Positions 1-6,996 are shown, counted from the first letter of the stretch. The stretch: DNA of 64,000 nucleotides from Paenibacillus sp. HW567 (GCF_000374185.1 NZ_KB910518.1:1982162-2046161); one strand, 5' to 3'. The notes: generated from the letters alone by a model not told the origin. Made by a program: numbers and translations.

Positions 1-140
1 TTATAAGGGACTGGCTCCTGCAAAGATGTGGCGAACCAAAGGAAAGAATAAAGGATATTTATCAGGAGTATGACGACTACTGTGCCTCAGAAGGATACTA
101 CATAGATTTTTTTCAGGATATTAAGCATATTGGAGGTTGA
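1..140 (+). CDS. C-terminal tail of a gene entering from the left edge
   Basis: An open frame runs in from the window edge (codons from position 3) and ends at TGA 138-140, giving 45 residues ending DIKHIGG. The tail is rich in charged and aromatic residues (KERIKDIYQEYDDYC). I do not recognise the family. It sits 32 bp upstream of an SF0329-like gene on the same strand, in a group of small soluble proteins of the kind found beside polymorphic toxins, so an immunity-type protein is possible but unproven. The start lies outside the window. Confidence 0.55.
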   Translation, partial: IRDWLLQRCGEPKERIKDIYQEYDDYCASEGYYIDFFQDIKHIGG

Positions 141-172
141 CTTAAGAAGCCCCCTGAGAGGATAGGGAACTA

Positions 173-664
173 ATGGATTGGTCGAAGCAAAGAGTATTGA
201 TCAGAAGTTTTATAACTCCAGAACTAAAGCGCAGAATTGATATACATGAGACAAGGTACCATAAGGCTCATGATGGATTTGGAGAAGTTTGGATAACACT
301 TGATGGAAAGAAAATTTTTGGAGGTGGATATTATCACTGGCATGTGAGCTCTTTGCCAGAAGATGCAGCATTACAAAATGGATATCATGAAGATTTTTAT
401 AAAATTAATATAGAAACAGAACAAATCGAAAGAATTATGAAACTTGGACTTCATGAGACGTCACATATTACTAAAAATCTAAGAAATTATCTCAATTCAC
501 CATTTAACGAGATAATGAAATCTAATAATCCTATTTATAAGGCATTCGGTATCATTGATAGAAGACTTGGCAGGAAAAGCTTTCAACGAATAATTTTGTC
601 CGAAAATGAGCACCCACTAGTAAAAATATTTTATGAATTACGTAAAGAACAATTTGAAAGCTAG
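173..664 (+). CDS. SF0329-like small protein
   Basis: This is a 163-residue soluble protein with no signal peptide or membrane segment. The N-terminal pattern (WSKxRVLIRSFITPELKRRIDIHETRYHKAHD, then GEVWITLDGKKIF around residues 37-50) fits, from memory, the SF0329 family: opening on W-S-K, arginine-valine-rich, then H-x-TRYR-AHD and G-x-x-WITVDG. The function of that family is not known to me. The ATG follows a purine-rich GAGAGGATAGGGAAC stretch that can serve as a ribosome site. The gene is AT-rich and is followed 23 bp later by a DUF5071-like gene on the same strand, so the two are probably cotranscribed. An immunity role would be an inference from context only. Confidence 0.65.
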   Translation: MDWSKQRVLIRSFITPELKRRIDIHETRYHKAHDGFGEVWITLDGKKIFGGGYYHWHVSSLPEDAALQNGYHEDFYKINIETEQIERIMKLGLHETSHITKNLRNYLNSPFNEIMKSNNPIYKAFGIIDRRLGRKSFQRIILSENEHPLVKIFYELRKEQFES

Positions 665-687
665 TTCGACAGGGGAGTGGAAAACGA

Positions 688-1317
688 ATGGATCACCCTA
701 ATCTGCCAAGAGATAAGCATGATAATAAAAGTGTTGAAATACTGTCTCGCTCAGAAGGGTCAGTGGTTATTCCTTTATTACCAGAACTCTTAACATGGGT
801 GCAGGACATGAATTGGCCTATAGCCATAGAAGTTGTTGAGATATTACTCAAATATAGGATTGAAACGATTCCGCACGTCAAAATGATTCTTTCTCAAAAT
901 GACACTGGCTGGATAAATAACATCCTTAGGTATTTAATCAGCGAATGGGATACGGAGTTTGTCTCAAGATTGTCTGCAAGTTTACAGGAACTGGCGCAAA
1001 CTATGGATAACTATGAAGATACGGATTTGCTGTCCATTGAAATTTTAAACACTCACCGTCTGATTGAGACAAATGAAGCAGTAGCACTTTTAGTAAGAAA
1101 ACAGAGTGAAACAAAAGGTTATCTCGAAAACTTTACAGCAGAACAAAAAGTCATATTTTTGGAGTTGGAAAATGAACGGCTAGATATTCTAAACACAGAA
1201 GGTAAGCGAATCGTTAATTACGTAAAGGAAAATAGTGAGTCCTTGAATCAAAAATACCAGTACGAAAATTTGCTTCGCCGTCAGCAAGAAATTGAGGTGA
1301 GGATAAAGAATCTGTAA
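688..1317 (+). CDS. DUF5071-like protein with C-terminal coiled coil
   Basis: The protein has 209 residues. The first ~115 resemble DUF5071: PRDKHDxxxVE near residue 8, then LLPELLTWVQDMNWPIAIEVVEILL (residues 30-54), a HEAT-like helical arrangement, and an acidic ISEWD segment. The last ~85 residues (LVRKQSETKGYLENFTAEQKVIFLELENERLDIL onward) are strongly heptad-patterned and charged, so a coiled-coil extension is likely; as far as I know DUF5071 proteins are normally shorter. ATG 688 is preceded by GGGGAGTGG. The gene lies directly downstream of the SF0329-like gene. Function unknown. Confidence 0.65.
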   Translation: MDHPNLPRDKHDNKSVEILSRSEGSVVIPLLPELLTWVQDMNWPIAIEVVEILLKYRIETIPHVKMILSQNDTGWINNILRYLISEWDTEFVSRLSASLQELAQTMDNYEDTDLLSIEILNTHRLIETNEAVALLVRKQSETKGYLENFTAEQKVIFLELENERLDILNTEGKRIVNYVKENSESLNQKYQYENLLRRQQEIEVRIKNL

Positions 1318-1331
1318 CGTAATAACATGTA

Positions 1332-1360
1332 TTACATTATTAATTTATCTCTGGTATAGT
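1332..1360 (+). promoter_or_regulatory. Predicted promoter of the antisense RNA
   Basis: TTACAT (1332-1337) and TATAGT (1355-1360) are separated by exactly 17 bp, a good sigma-A arrangement. It faces into the gene-free stretch opposite the toxin-like reading frame on the minus strand, and transcription starting near 1367 would run to the hairpin terminator at 1466-1509. Confidence 0.55.
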
Positions 1361-1366
1361 GGAATC

Positions 1367-1509
1367 AGAAAATGCGTACAATGCAAAGAGAGCCGTGCTG
1401 TTACACGACTCTCCGGTGCAATAGCCGCTTTTAAGGGCGGCGGCTTTATACAGGCACTACCCAGAGAAATAGGTCGCGATCCTGGTCAAAGGGCGGCCTA
1501 TTTCTTTTT
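1367..1509 (+). ncRNA. Candidate RatA-like antisense RNA (type I antitoxin)
   Basis: The inferred transcript of about 140 nt starts after the TTACAT/TATAGT promoter and ends in a rho-independent terminator: stem GAAATAGG (1466-1473) pairing with CCTATTTC (1497-1504), followed by TTTTT. Between them lie two more strong hairpins (around 1387-1413 and 1422-1445). The RNA overlaps the 3' half of the toxin-like gene on the other strand. This is the geometry of txpA/RatA-type type I toxin-antitoxin loci in Bacillus. The RNA itself is inferred, not observed. Confidence 0.5.
1384..1413 (-). terminator. Terminator of the toxin-like gene
   Basis: On the minus strand GAGAGTCGTG, a short loop, CACGGCTCTC and then TTTGC form a strong hairpin with a short T-tract. 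It lies just downstream of the toxin-like frame and inside the 5' part of the antisense RNA. Confidence 0.55.
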
Positions 1510-1606
1510 GAGGTAATTTAGCCAGAGCAATAATGAACATGCCGAACATGAACATCAGTGACAACGCTTGGATATGTCTTCCAGAAATTCGATATGAAAC
1601 AGCCAT
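1457..1606 (-). CDS. Holin-like (TxpA/Hol_Tox-type) small hydrophobic toxin
   Basis: The reading frame (ATG at 1606, 49 residues) carries the block IQALSLMFMFGMFIIALAKL, which closely resembles the single membrane helix of the 'putative holin-like toxin' peptides of Firmicutes type I toxin-antitoxin systems (members typically open with a short lead then ALSLMxMFGxxxxAL). A basic tail KEIGRPLTRIATYFSG follows. The natural start may be a non-ATG codon nearer the ALSLM block, because the residues before it are not typical. Its mRNA would end at the hairpin at 1384-1413 and is overlapped by the antisense RNA read from 1367. Toxicity is an inference from family and layout. Confidence 0.5.
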   Translation of the reverse strand: MAVSYRISGRHIQALSLMFMFGMFIIALAKLPQKEIGRPLTRIATYFSG

Positions 1607-1761
1607 AAGAGATGATAACATAGTTGCGCCCCACAAAACATCCAGTATTCTCGTAGAAAAATTTATCGGTTCCTTGTGTTTCATGCGAATATCGCATAAA
1701 TATCAATATGAAGTCTCCCGTGCATTAAACTGGAATAAAACAGTGATAAACGGGAGGTTAT

Positions 1762-2049
1762 ATGAGAAGTATTTTAGAGGATTTTTACTATGGGAAGGTA
1801 CAGCCTGATGAATCTACTAATCCTAATGATCCAAAGGCCCGGCAAATGAATCGGGAAGTCAGTGACCTCATGTTAAAGTATCAAAAGAATTTGCCGCAAG
1901 CAGAATTTGAACAGCTTGAGAAACTGCTTGATCTGGTAGGCGAATTGAACTCAATGCACGCGGCAGCGGCGTTTATAAATGGGTATCGAACAGGTGCATT
2001 AATGATGATTGAAGTATTCAGTGAGGAGAAGGAAACTGGCCCTAAGTAG
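1762..2049 (+). CDS. DUF6809 family protein (copy 1)
   Basis: A 95-residue soluble protein opening MRSILEDFYYGKVQPDE, with a helical centre and the ending AAAFINGYRTGALMMIEVF. This head and tail are characteristic of DUF6809, a short Firmicutes family of unknown role. A related copy lies at 41325-41636 (same SILExxFYGxxxPDE head and the same MMIEV tail), so the window holds two paralogues 40 kb apart. The ribosome site CGGGAGG stands 6 bp before the ATG. A terminator follows at 2106. Such proteins are often found beside small phage-like or accessory genes; no function can be assigned. Confidence 0.75.
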   Translation: MRSILEDFYYGKVQPDESTNPNDPKARQMNREVSDLMLKYQKNLPQAEFEQLEKLLDLVGELNSMHAAAAFINGYRTGALMMIEVFSEEKETGPK

Positions 2050-2105
2050 CTTTTAGATAAAAGCATTCTGGAGGGATCGCTGATGGTATCTGTAATACAC
2101 AAGTA

Positions 2106-2152
2106 AAACCAAGCCAGAGCGCGGAGTGATTCGCTAGGGCTTGGTTTTTTTG
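2106..2152 (+). terminator. Rho-independent terminator after DUF6809
   Basis: AAACCAAGCC pairs with GGCTTGGTTT around a GC-containing loop, followed by a run of T. It closes the DUF6809 transcription unit. Confidence 0.8.
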
Positions 2153-2230
2153 TTAAATGCAAATTATTCATCTACTAAAAGCATGGAAAAATCCGATTAA
2201 TATGTATATGTAATCAAATAAATCGAAAGG

Positions 2231-2506
2231 ATGTTTTATATTAAAAAATACATAAAAGTTGTTATTTCCATTTGTGCAACCTAAATATCGGGATTCATGG
2301 TCCCCTCTGCATTTCTAGGGTACATTTTCAATGTTGGAGGGGGATATATTCCAGGAGATAAAGAAGCTATGAGAATGTACATGTGGATTCTTATCGTAAG
2401 CTTGTTGATGTTTATTCTATCAATAGTTTGGTCTAAAAAATATATGTATTGTATTGTGTCGTTTTTATCTGCTTCACTTTTTTGGATATTTTATATTTCA
2501 GTCTAA
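2231..2506 (+). pseudogene. Small membrane protein gene with in-frame stop
   Basis: A frame opens with ATG 2231 (FYIKKYIKVVISICAT), meets TAA at 2282-2284, and continues in the same frame from ATG 2297 to 2506. The joined product would have three hydrophobic stretches: the interrupted first one, WILIVSLLMFILSIVW, and YCIVSFLSASLFWIFYI. ATG 2297 has no clear ribosome site, and ATG 2231 is abutted by GAAAGG with almost no spacing. The simplest reading is a nonsense-mutated small membrane protein; a genuine 69-residue protein from 2297 cannot be excluded. No family recognised. Confidence 0.4.
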
Positions 2507-2522
2507 AATCAAGGTGTCCAAA

Positions 2523-2600
2523 GAAAATAAAGTTGTAGACTGAGAAAATAAAATATTAGACTGGTGGTGCTTCATTAAGCTAACGGCAGGATAAGGAATT
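2523..2600 (+). repeat. Left end of cassette-like unit A
   Basis: Contains GAAAATAAAGTTGTAGACTG (2523-2542), an imperfect second copy of that arm (2543-2562), then TTCATTAAGCTAACGG and AGGATAA. The same order recurs at 32364-32420. The outer arm is the reverse complement of the arm closing the unit at 3244-3265 (CAGTCTA then ACTTTATTTTC), so the acetyltransferase gene is enclosed between inverted ends. Confidence 0.7.
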
Positions 2601-2639
2601 TTTGGAAGATTATTGATATAATAGAAAGGTGGGAGATTT

Positions 2640-3155
2640 TTGATAGAAACAAAACGTCTTATAATTAGAGAAATGGTGCAGTCCGATTATGATGCATTGT
2701 GCGGAATATTGTGTGATGAGGAAGTAATGCGTGCTGCTTATGAAAGTGCATTCAACTTAGAAGAAGCACAAAATTGGCTTAACAGACATCTTAAAAGATA
2801 TGAAGAATATGGTTTTGGACTTTGGGCTGTTGTATTAAAAGAAACAAACGAAATGATTGGTCAATGTGGCTTGACAATGCAAGGCTGGAGAGAAAAAGAA
2901 ATTTTGGAAATAGGATTTTTGTTTCAAAAAGCGTATTGGCACAAAGGTTACGCAACAGAAGCGGCAATTGCTTGCAAGGAATACGCTTTCTCAGTTCTTA
3001 ATGAAAATAGGATTTATTCTATTATTAGGGACACAAATATAGCCTCTCAAAAAGTTGCTGTTCGAAACGGTATGAATATTATTGATAAAGATACTAAGAA
3101 TTTTAGAAATATAGATATGGAATTTTTTCTGTATTCTGTAGAGCGAACAAAATGA
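2640..3155 (+). CDS. RimJ/RimL-type GNAT acetyltransferase (cassette cargo)
   Basis: This 171-residue protein has the layout of GCN5-related N-acetyltransferases of the RimJ/RimL type: IETKRLIIREM at the N-terminus, IGQCGL in the central strand, EIGFLFQKAYWHKGYATEAAIACKEYAF (residues ~82-110, with the acetyl-CoA-binding H-K-G-Y-A-T-E loop), and NIASQKVAVRNGM near residue 130. The substrate cannot be told. The start is TTG 2640, preceded by GGTGGGAG; no better ATG exists. The gene is AT-rich and is the only gene inside the unit bounded by inverted ends at 2523 and 3265, which suggests it was acquired as a mobile cargo gene. Confidence 0.85.
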   Translation: MIETKRLIIREMVQSDYDALCGILCDEEVMRAAYESAFNLEEAQNWLNRHLKRYEEYGFGLWAVVLKETNEMIGQCGLTMQGWREKEILEIGFLFQKAYWHKGYATEAAIACKEYAFSVLNENRIYSIIRDTNIASQKVAVRNGMNIIDKDTKNFRNIDMEFFLYSVERTK

Positions 3156-3205
3156 GCAGGTGAAATTGAAAAAGGTTTCCATGATGAACCCATATACTGT
3201 TTGAA

Positions 3206-3265
3206 ATTGAGCTAACGGAAAACGTTAGTTCAATGAAGACAGCGACAGTCTAGGACTTTATTTTC
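3206..3265 (+). repeat. Right end of cassette-like unit A with hairpin
   Basis: ATTGAGCTAACG, loop GAAAA, CGTTAGTTCAAT form an 11-of-12 bp hairpin (3207-3234). It is followed by CAGTCTAGGACTTTATTTTC (3246-3265), the inverted form of the left arm. A matching right end is found at 33272-33332. The hairpin has no T-tract, so it is a weak candidate for a simple terminator. Confidence 0.7.
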
Positions 3266-3317
3266 TTCTGACACAAGGCTATGATAAATCCTAATGTTGA
3301 TCTTTACGATAAGAAAA

Positions 3318-3341
3318 CCGCCTCGTTGAAGAGGCGGCTTA
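3318..3341 (-). terminator. Terminator of the VOC gene
   Basis: CCGCCTC and GAGGCGG form a 7-bp stem with a six-base loop; on the minus strand it is followed by TTTTCTTA. It lies about 70 bp beyond the stop of the VOC gene. Confidence 0.6.
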
Positions 3342-3408
3342 TTGAACTATCGGACCCGTTAGTTGAGTCTCTTTAATTTGGTTTTTCATTGATTTCCGTT
3401 AAAGTCAC

Positions 3409-3861
3409 TTATTTATTACCGAGTTGTTCCGCCAAACCAATTAGAAGTCCTTCAATTCCACGAATGTAGCAGAGCCGATACGAGTTCTCGTACTGAACCA
3501 CTTCGCCAACGAGCTGAGCACCATGCTTAGTGAGCCTGGATACCATTTCGTCAATGTCTTCAACGGCGAACATGACGCGTAGATAACCGAGGGCATTTAC
3601 AGGAGCAGTTCGGTGATCTGATATAGCAGGTGGGGTGAGAAATCGCGAAAGCTCAAGTCGGCTGTGGCCATCTGGGGTAACCATCATAGCAATCTCTACA
3701 CACTGTGAACCCAGCCCGGTTACGCGACCAGCCCATTCACCTTCGACAGTAGTTCGCCCTTCGAGCTTCAGGCCAATCTCCTCGAAGAAAGAAATTGCGT
3801 TATCAAGGGATTCTACGACGATGCCAACATTGTCCATTCTTAGTAATTTGCTGTTTGCCAT
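3409..3861 (-). CDS. VOC family (glyoxalase/bleomycin-resistance fold) protein
   Basis: A 150-residue protein with two beta-alpha-beta-beta-beta modules: LLRMDNVGIVVESLDNAISFFEEIGLKLEG in the first and VNALGYLRVMFAVEDIDEMVSRLTKHGAQLVGEV in the second. This is the vicinal-oxygen-chelate fold of glyoxalase I, dioxygenases and fosfomycin/bleomycin resistance proteins. The N-terminal metal-ligand position, often His in HV or HH motifs, reads NVGIVV, so catalysis versus binding cannot be decided. The ATG has GGAGA seven bases upstream. The gene is monocistronic with its own terminator at 3318. Confidence 0.8.
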   Translation of the reverse strand: MANSKLLRMDNVGIVVESLDNAISFFEEIGLKLEGRTTVEGEWAGRVTGLGSQCVEIAMMVTPDGHSRLELSRFLTPPAISDHRTAPVNALGYLRVMFAVEDIDEMVSRLTKHGAQLVGEVVQYENSYRLCYIRGIEGLLIGLAEQLGNK

Positions 3862-3977
3862 AGCTTTATCTCCTTATGTGTACAAATGTATTACCTGAGC
3901 ATCTTCATATTTATTCCACCAATGATTACTATTTTATTCCAAACAAAGTTTAACTAAATATTCTAATAAAGAAACGA

Positions 3978-4394
3978 GTGAACAACATGAACAATGATGA
4001 ACAACTCCTCGAACGCTTCGGAATAGAGCCGGAAAACCAGCATCGAGACAGCATCCGGCAGCTTTTACAGGCAGAAATCAAGAATGAAGCTTCGGAGGAC
4101 AATGAGTATTTAAGAACACTGTGCATCCTGCTGTTCTCCATCGGAATTGTTGAGGACACTCTGCTGATATGGGCGGCCAAAAGGAAAAACTTCGACGCCA
4201 GCGCTTATATCGACGTTCAGCTTCTCTGCGGCGCAGGTGTCAAGGAGACTATGAAATATCTGCAGGCTCAGCCGAATGAGGAAGCTCAGAAGCAATTAGC
4301 ATACCTGCAACAGTGTGAGCCTTATGATTTGGAGGATTTTTCAAAAAAGGAATGGATGGACGGCTATAAAAGCTATTATGGACTTGATCATTGA
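3978..4394 (+). CDS. Conserved hypothetical protein
   Basis: A 138-residue soluble, acidic, helix-rich protein with no family that I recognise. The middle (LCILLFSIGIVEDTLLIWAAKRKNFDASAYIDVQLLCGAGVKETMKYL) looks like a small helical-repeat (ankyrin- or HEAT-like) scaffold. The start is either GTG 3978 or ATG 3987; neither has a strong ribosome site. Its stop overlaps by 7 bp the 3' end of the convergent DUF6544 gene, so the two are arranged tail to tail. Confidence 0.55.
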   Translation: MNNMNNDEQLLERFGIEPENQHRDSIRQLLQAEIKNEASEDNEYLRTLCILLFSIGIVEDTLLIWAAKRKNFDASAYIDVQLLCGAGVKETMKYLQAQPNEEAQKQLAYLQQCEPYDLEDFSKKEWMDGYKSYYGLDH

Positions 4395-5158
4395 TACTTT
4401 ACCTGGAAATTCCGGCTGTCAAAATAAACAAGATCCCCGCTGTCATAATGCCACACGGCCTTCAGGTGGGTAGGTTGCCTAACGCCGTCAATAAGCTTGT
4501 AATCCTCCATATATGCTGACCATCGCACCCGCTGCTTGGTACCGTCCATTCCGATGGCGGTGCGGTCGTCCGTTGTGAAGGACAGGCATTCACCGTTGTC
4601 GCGGAAGCTGAAAATTCCACCCGCTGTAATGCCGTAGTAAGAAATATTCGCTCTGGCATGAGTATCGTCGATGGGTTCCCAAGTGATATAGCTCTGTATA
4701 GCCGCACTCGGCAGCAAGAGAGTTTCCGACAAAAAAGTAACCAGACTTGCCTGATCCATTTCCTCGCCCCGCTGGTTGAAGAGAGTGAACATTTTAGCTA
4801 GAACGCCCTTCATACTGCCTTCGCCGTCTACATAAGAATCAAGGCCCTGAAAGGGGATACCGTACATTTTTGTATCAATTAGGGCAATTCTGGTTGGCTG
4901 CTGAACGAAGTTGTATTGCGTGTAGTCTATCGAAATAGCAGGCTTCTTAGGGGACAGAATGAAGTTTACCTTTGAAAAAATGATGTTCATCGAAGACATT
5001 TTAGGTTTGCCGGTAAATCCGCCGGTCTCAAAATACTTCCGCACAGGGGACGGCAGCGGCTTCCAGTCTTCATGTGTAAATACCACGTCCGAAATGGCCG
5101 CACGGGCAAGCTGCTCTTCAGCGATCTGCTGGAAATCTGCTTTTAACCGAGGAAACAT
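4388..5158 (-). CDS. DUF6544/DUF6920-like protein
   Basis: About 256 residues from ATG 5158, which is chosen over an upstream frame start because AAAGGAG stands 10 bases before it. Features matching my memory of the DUF6544 family are LPSPVRKYF (near residue 35), then a G-F-x-G-K-P segment, IPFQGLDSYVDGEGSMKGVLAKMFTLF, a leucine-rich FLSETLLLPSAAI and the tail ...YKLIDGVRQPTHLKAVWHYDSGDLVYFD. No signal peptide. The function is unknown. It starts 7 bp after the stop of the MarR-type gene and is certainly cotranscribed with it, so it is a likely target of that regulator. Confidence 0.6.
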   Translation of the reverse strand: MFPRLKADFQQIAEEQLARAAISDVVFTHEDWKPLPSPVRKYFETGGFTGKPKMSSMNIIFSKVNFILSPKKPAISIDYTQYNFVQQPTRIALIDTKMYGIPFQGLDSYVDGEGSMKGVLAKMFTLFNQRGEEMDQASLVTFLSETLLLPSAAIQSYITWEPIDDTHARANISYYGITAGGIFSFRDNGECLSFTTDDRTAIGMDGTKQRVRWSAYMEDYKLIDGVRQPTHLKAVWHYDSGDLVYFDSRNFQVKYQ

Positions 5159-5165
5159 GATTTTT

Positions 5166-5639
5166 CTACTCCTTTTCTTCATCGGCAGCATCAGTCTCCA
5201 TTCGGGAGATGTTGTCAGCGAGCCGGGTCAGACCGCTGTATAGGCCGCCAGTCAACCCGGCATCGAAGGAGTGGAACAAAGCCTCCATGAACTGATCTTC
5301 CCGCGCACTTCTTCCCGCAAAATAAACCATACATTTCTCCGTAAGCTGCAACCGGACCATACGCGCATCGCTGCTATCCTTTGTGAGGGTGACAAATCCC
5401 TGCTTCTCCAGAATCAGAGCCATCTTCTTCACATTTTGCCGGGAGCTGCCGATCATTTCGGCAACATCGCTCAAGGTGGGAGCGGGCGACCCGCTTTTCA
5501 AAATGATAGCGATCAGCAGCCACTGCTTCATCGTCATTCGATCGTCCAATTTGTCGCCTAGCACTTGCAGACGGTTGGCTAGCGTGAGAATAGCGCCCAG
5601 TATGTAAGCTTGCTGCTCTTTTTCGTCCAATGCGTTCAT
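5166..5639 (-). CDS. MarR family transcriptional regulator
   Basis: 157 residues with a winged-helix core: KQWLLIAIIL, then PTLSDVAEMIGSSRQNVKKMALILEKQGFVTLTKDSSDARMVRLQLTEK (residues ~55-100), the typical MarR recognition helix and D-x-R wing. It probably represses its own operon, which includes the DUF6544-like gene immediately downstream. Ligand unknown. ATG 5639 follows TAGGAG closely. Upstream sequence to 5720 contains no obvious palindrome that I could assign as its operator. Confidence 0.85.
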   Translation of the reverse strand: MNALDEKEQQAYILGAILTLANRLQVLGDKLDDRMTMKQWLLIAIILKSGSPAPTLSDVAEMIGSSRQNVKKMALILEKQGFVTLTKDSSDARMVRLQLTEKCMVYFAGRSAREDQFMEALFHSFDAGLTGGLYSGLTRLADNISRMETDAADEEKE

Positions 5640-6045
5640 CTCCTAGTACAGTATCCGTTCTAATTCGGAGCCTTTGTAGTTTGGGGAGAAAGGGATTCGT
5701 CGTATCCATCCTCCTGTTCCTTAACGGACCATAATGCCCTTATTTTCCCAAAAGGAATACATGTAGCCGAGCTAACGGACTGTAACGCGCTTATCGTCTC
5801 TTCAACAGGTATATTTGGGGTGAATGACTGCCTTTAAAGGCTCTGGAGTCCGTTGACTTACGAAAAAATGACTTCCAGTAGAAATAAGAGCCGCCAAGTC
5901 CGTTAAAAACAGGGAGACTCTTCCAATCAGGAGATGACTCTGTTCGCGGGGCCAGATACGCCTGCATTGTGATTTCTACACCCTAATCCATTTGGCGGAG
6001 CATCGTTTGAATTCCAACATTTAGAGTCTGACGTTCTGCTAGTGT
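5640..6045. other. Gene-free stretch with repeat
   Basis: No credible gene. It holds the promoter side of the MarR operon and a ~188-bp dispersed repeat copy (5720-5907), described separately. The remainder shows no recognisable coding potential. Confidence 0.6.
5720..5907 (+). repeat. Dispersed ~185-bp repeat, copy 1
   Basis: This stretch aligns along nearly its whole length with the reverse complement of 25550-25733. Shared blocks include CCCTTATTTT, GTAGCCGAGCTAA/TTAGCCGAGCTAA, GGTATATTTGGGGTGA, CTGGAGTCCGTT and AGTAGAAATAAGA. It begins TTAACGGAC and ends GTCCGTTAA, a 9-bp terminal inverted repeat. It has no reading frame, so it is a MITE-like or structured non-coding repeat. Confidence 0.75.
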
Positions 6046-6093
6046 TAAAAAGGTAACCTATTACGATTTTATTATACGTAACAGGTTACCTTT
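6046..6093 (-). terminator. Long inverted repeat, probable lipase terminator
   Basis: AAAGGTAACCTATTACG and CGTAACAGGTTACCTTT form a 16-of-17 bp stem around an 11-base A/T loop. On the minus strand the stem runs into TTTTT, and it lies ~80 bp after the lipase stop, which fits a terminator. The near-perfect length would also suit a bidirectional terminator or a small palindromic repeat. Confidence 0.6.
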
Positions 6094-6171
6094 ATGTCTA
6101 CCTTTATTTAATGATACCAGCGCTGGTCATAGCCATACTTCGTTAAAGTCCTCTTTTTTCCTCAAGATCCG

Positions 6172-6996
6172 TCACTCTGCGTATAACTCTCTTGAATTAT
6201 GGGTTTGTTCTGCAACAATTGGACAGAAGCCGGGGTTCGAAGTACATAACGCTTCGGTGAATTCCGGCTCAGGCTTGGAGAGCTTGGCAAAATAGCTGCT
6301 GAGGATGTGATTGAGGTTAATGGCTCCATTCTGGAATGGCTGGGAAGAGAGGGACTGCACATGGCTGTAGTAGTAGCGTTTCTCCCGTCTCGGCAGCTTG
6401 TAAATCGAAGGCGGAGCGTGTGTCACAATGTCGAAAGGATTGGCAATGCGGTGGCTGGTCTGGACGTATTTGGCACAGGCTTTTGCAAACGCCGGGTCGC
6501 CTACACGGGGGGAAGCGAAGGTGTAAAGGCGGGGAGCGGTAAAAGAAGAATTGGCGGCAACATCAACAGCACACAAGGTTGCGAGCGCGCCGCCCAGGCT
6601 GTGGCCTGTGATGTAGAGGGTTTTATCGGACGACAGACTGTCCAGCGCAGAGAGGATGCCGCTTCGGGCAGAAGCATAAATGCCTGTGAAGCCGCGATGG
6701 GTCAGGCAATCCTCCTTGATGTATTTGAACTGTTTTTGCGAGGCATTGGCATTAGAGATCCAATTAGGCATTGAACTGCTTCCCCGGAAGGCAACAATAA
6801 TCTCTTGCGGAGCTTCCAAAATAAACCCAAACCGCTCCCATGCCTGGGTGATCGACTTCGCTTGAATTGTGTAATGGACTGAGTAACCGGCTGGAACGGT
6901 GAACGCACCGTCCGTGTTCGTAAATTGGTCATAGGTCTGACCGCAGACTGCTGCCAGAAAGATCGCACGCTCTTGAAAATAATTAGTGCTGTTCAC
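6172..6996 (-). CDS. Class 3 lipase family protein
   Basis: 274 residues with the alpha/beta-hydrolase lipase layout: IIVAFRGSSS (oxyanion-hole strand, residues 66-75), the nucleophile elbow GHSLGG (131-136, Ser133), TFASPRVGDPAF (159-170), the probable catalytic Asp189 in NPFDIVTHAPP and His230 in NLNHIL. This is the fungal-type class 3 lipase family (PF01764), triacylglycerol or phospholipid esterases. No classical signal peptide is visible, so it is likely cytoplasmic or exported by another route. The start is GTG 6996 with AAAGGCGGGG upstream. It is monocistronic. The C-terminal ~40 residues past the His are a family-variable tail. Confidence 0.88.
   Translation of the reverse strand: MNSTNYFQERAIFLAAVCGQTYDQFTNTDGAFTVPAGYSVHYTIQAKSITQAWERFGFILEAPQEIIVAFRGSSSMPNWISNANASQKQFKYIKEDCLTHRGFTGIYASARSGILSALDSLSSDKTLYITGHSLGGALATLCAVDVAANSSFTAPRLYTFASPRVGDPAFAKACAKYVQTSHRIANPFDIVTHAPPSIYKLPRREKRYYYSHVQSLSSQPFQNGAINLNHILSSYFAKLSKPEPEFTEALCTSNPGFCPIVAEQTHNSRELYAE

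Noticed and set aside
3206..3240. True integron attC site
   Set aside because: The hairpin resembles attC in shape, but the core boxes do not match RYYYAAC/GTTRRRY and no integron integrase is visible. Only a cassette-like analogy is claimed.
6307..6774. 155-codon plus-strand frame inside the lipase gene
   Set aside because: Antisense to clear lipase motifs (GHSLGG); low-complexity Gly/Arg composition typical of a shadow.
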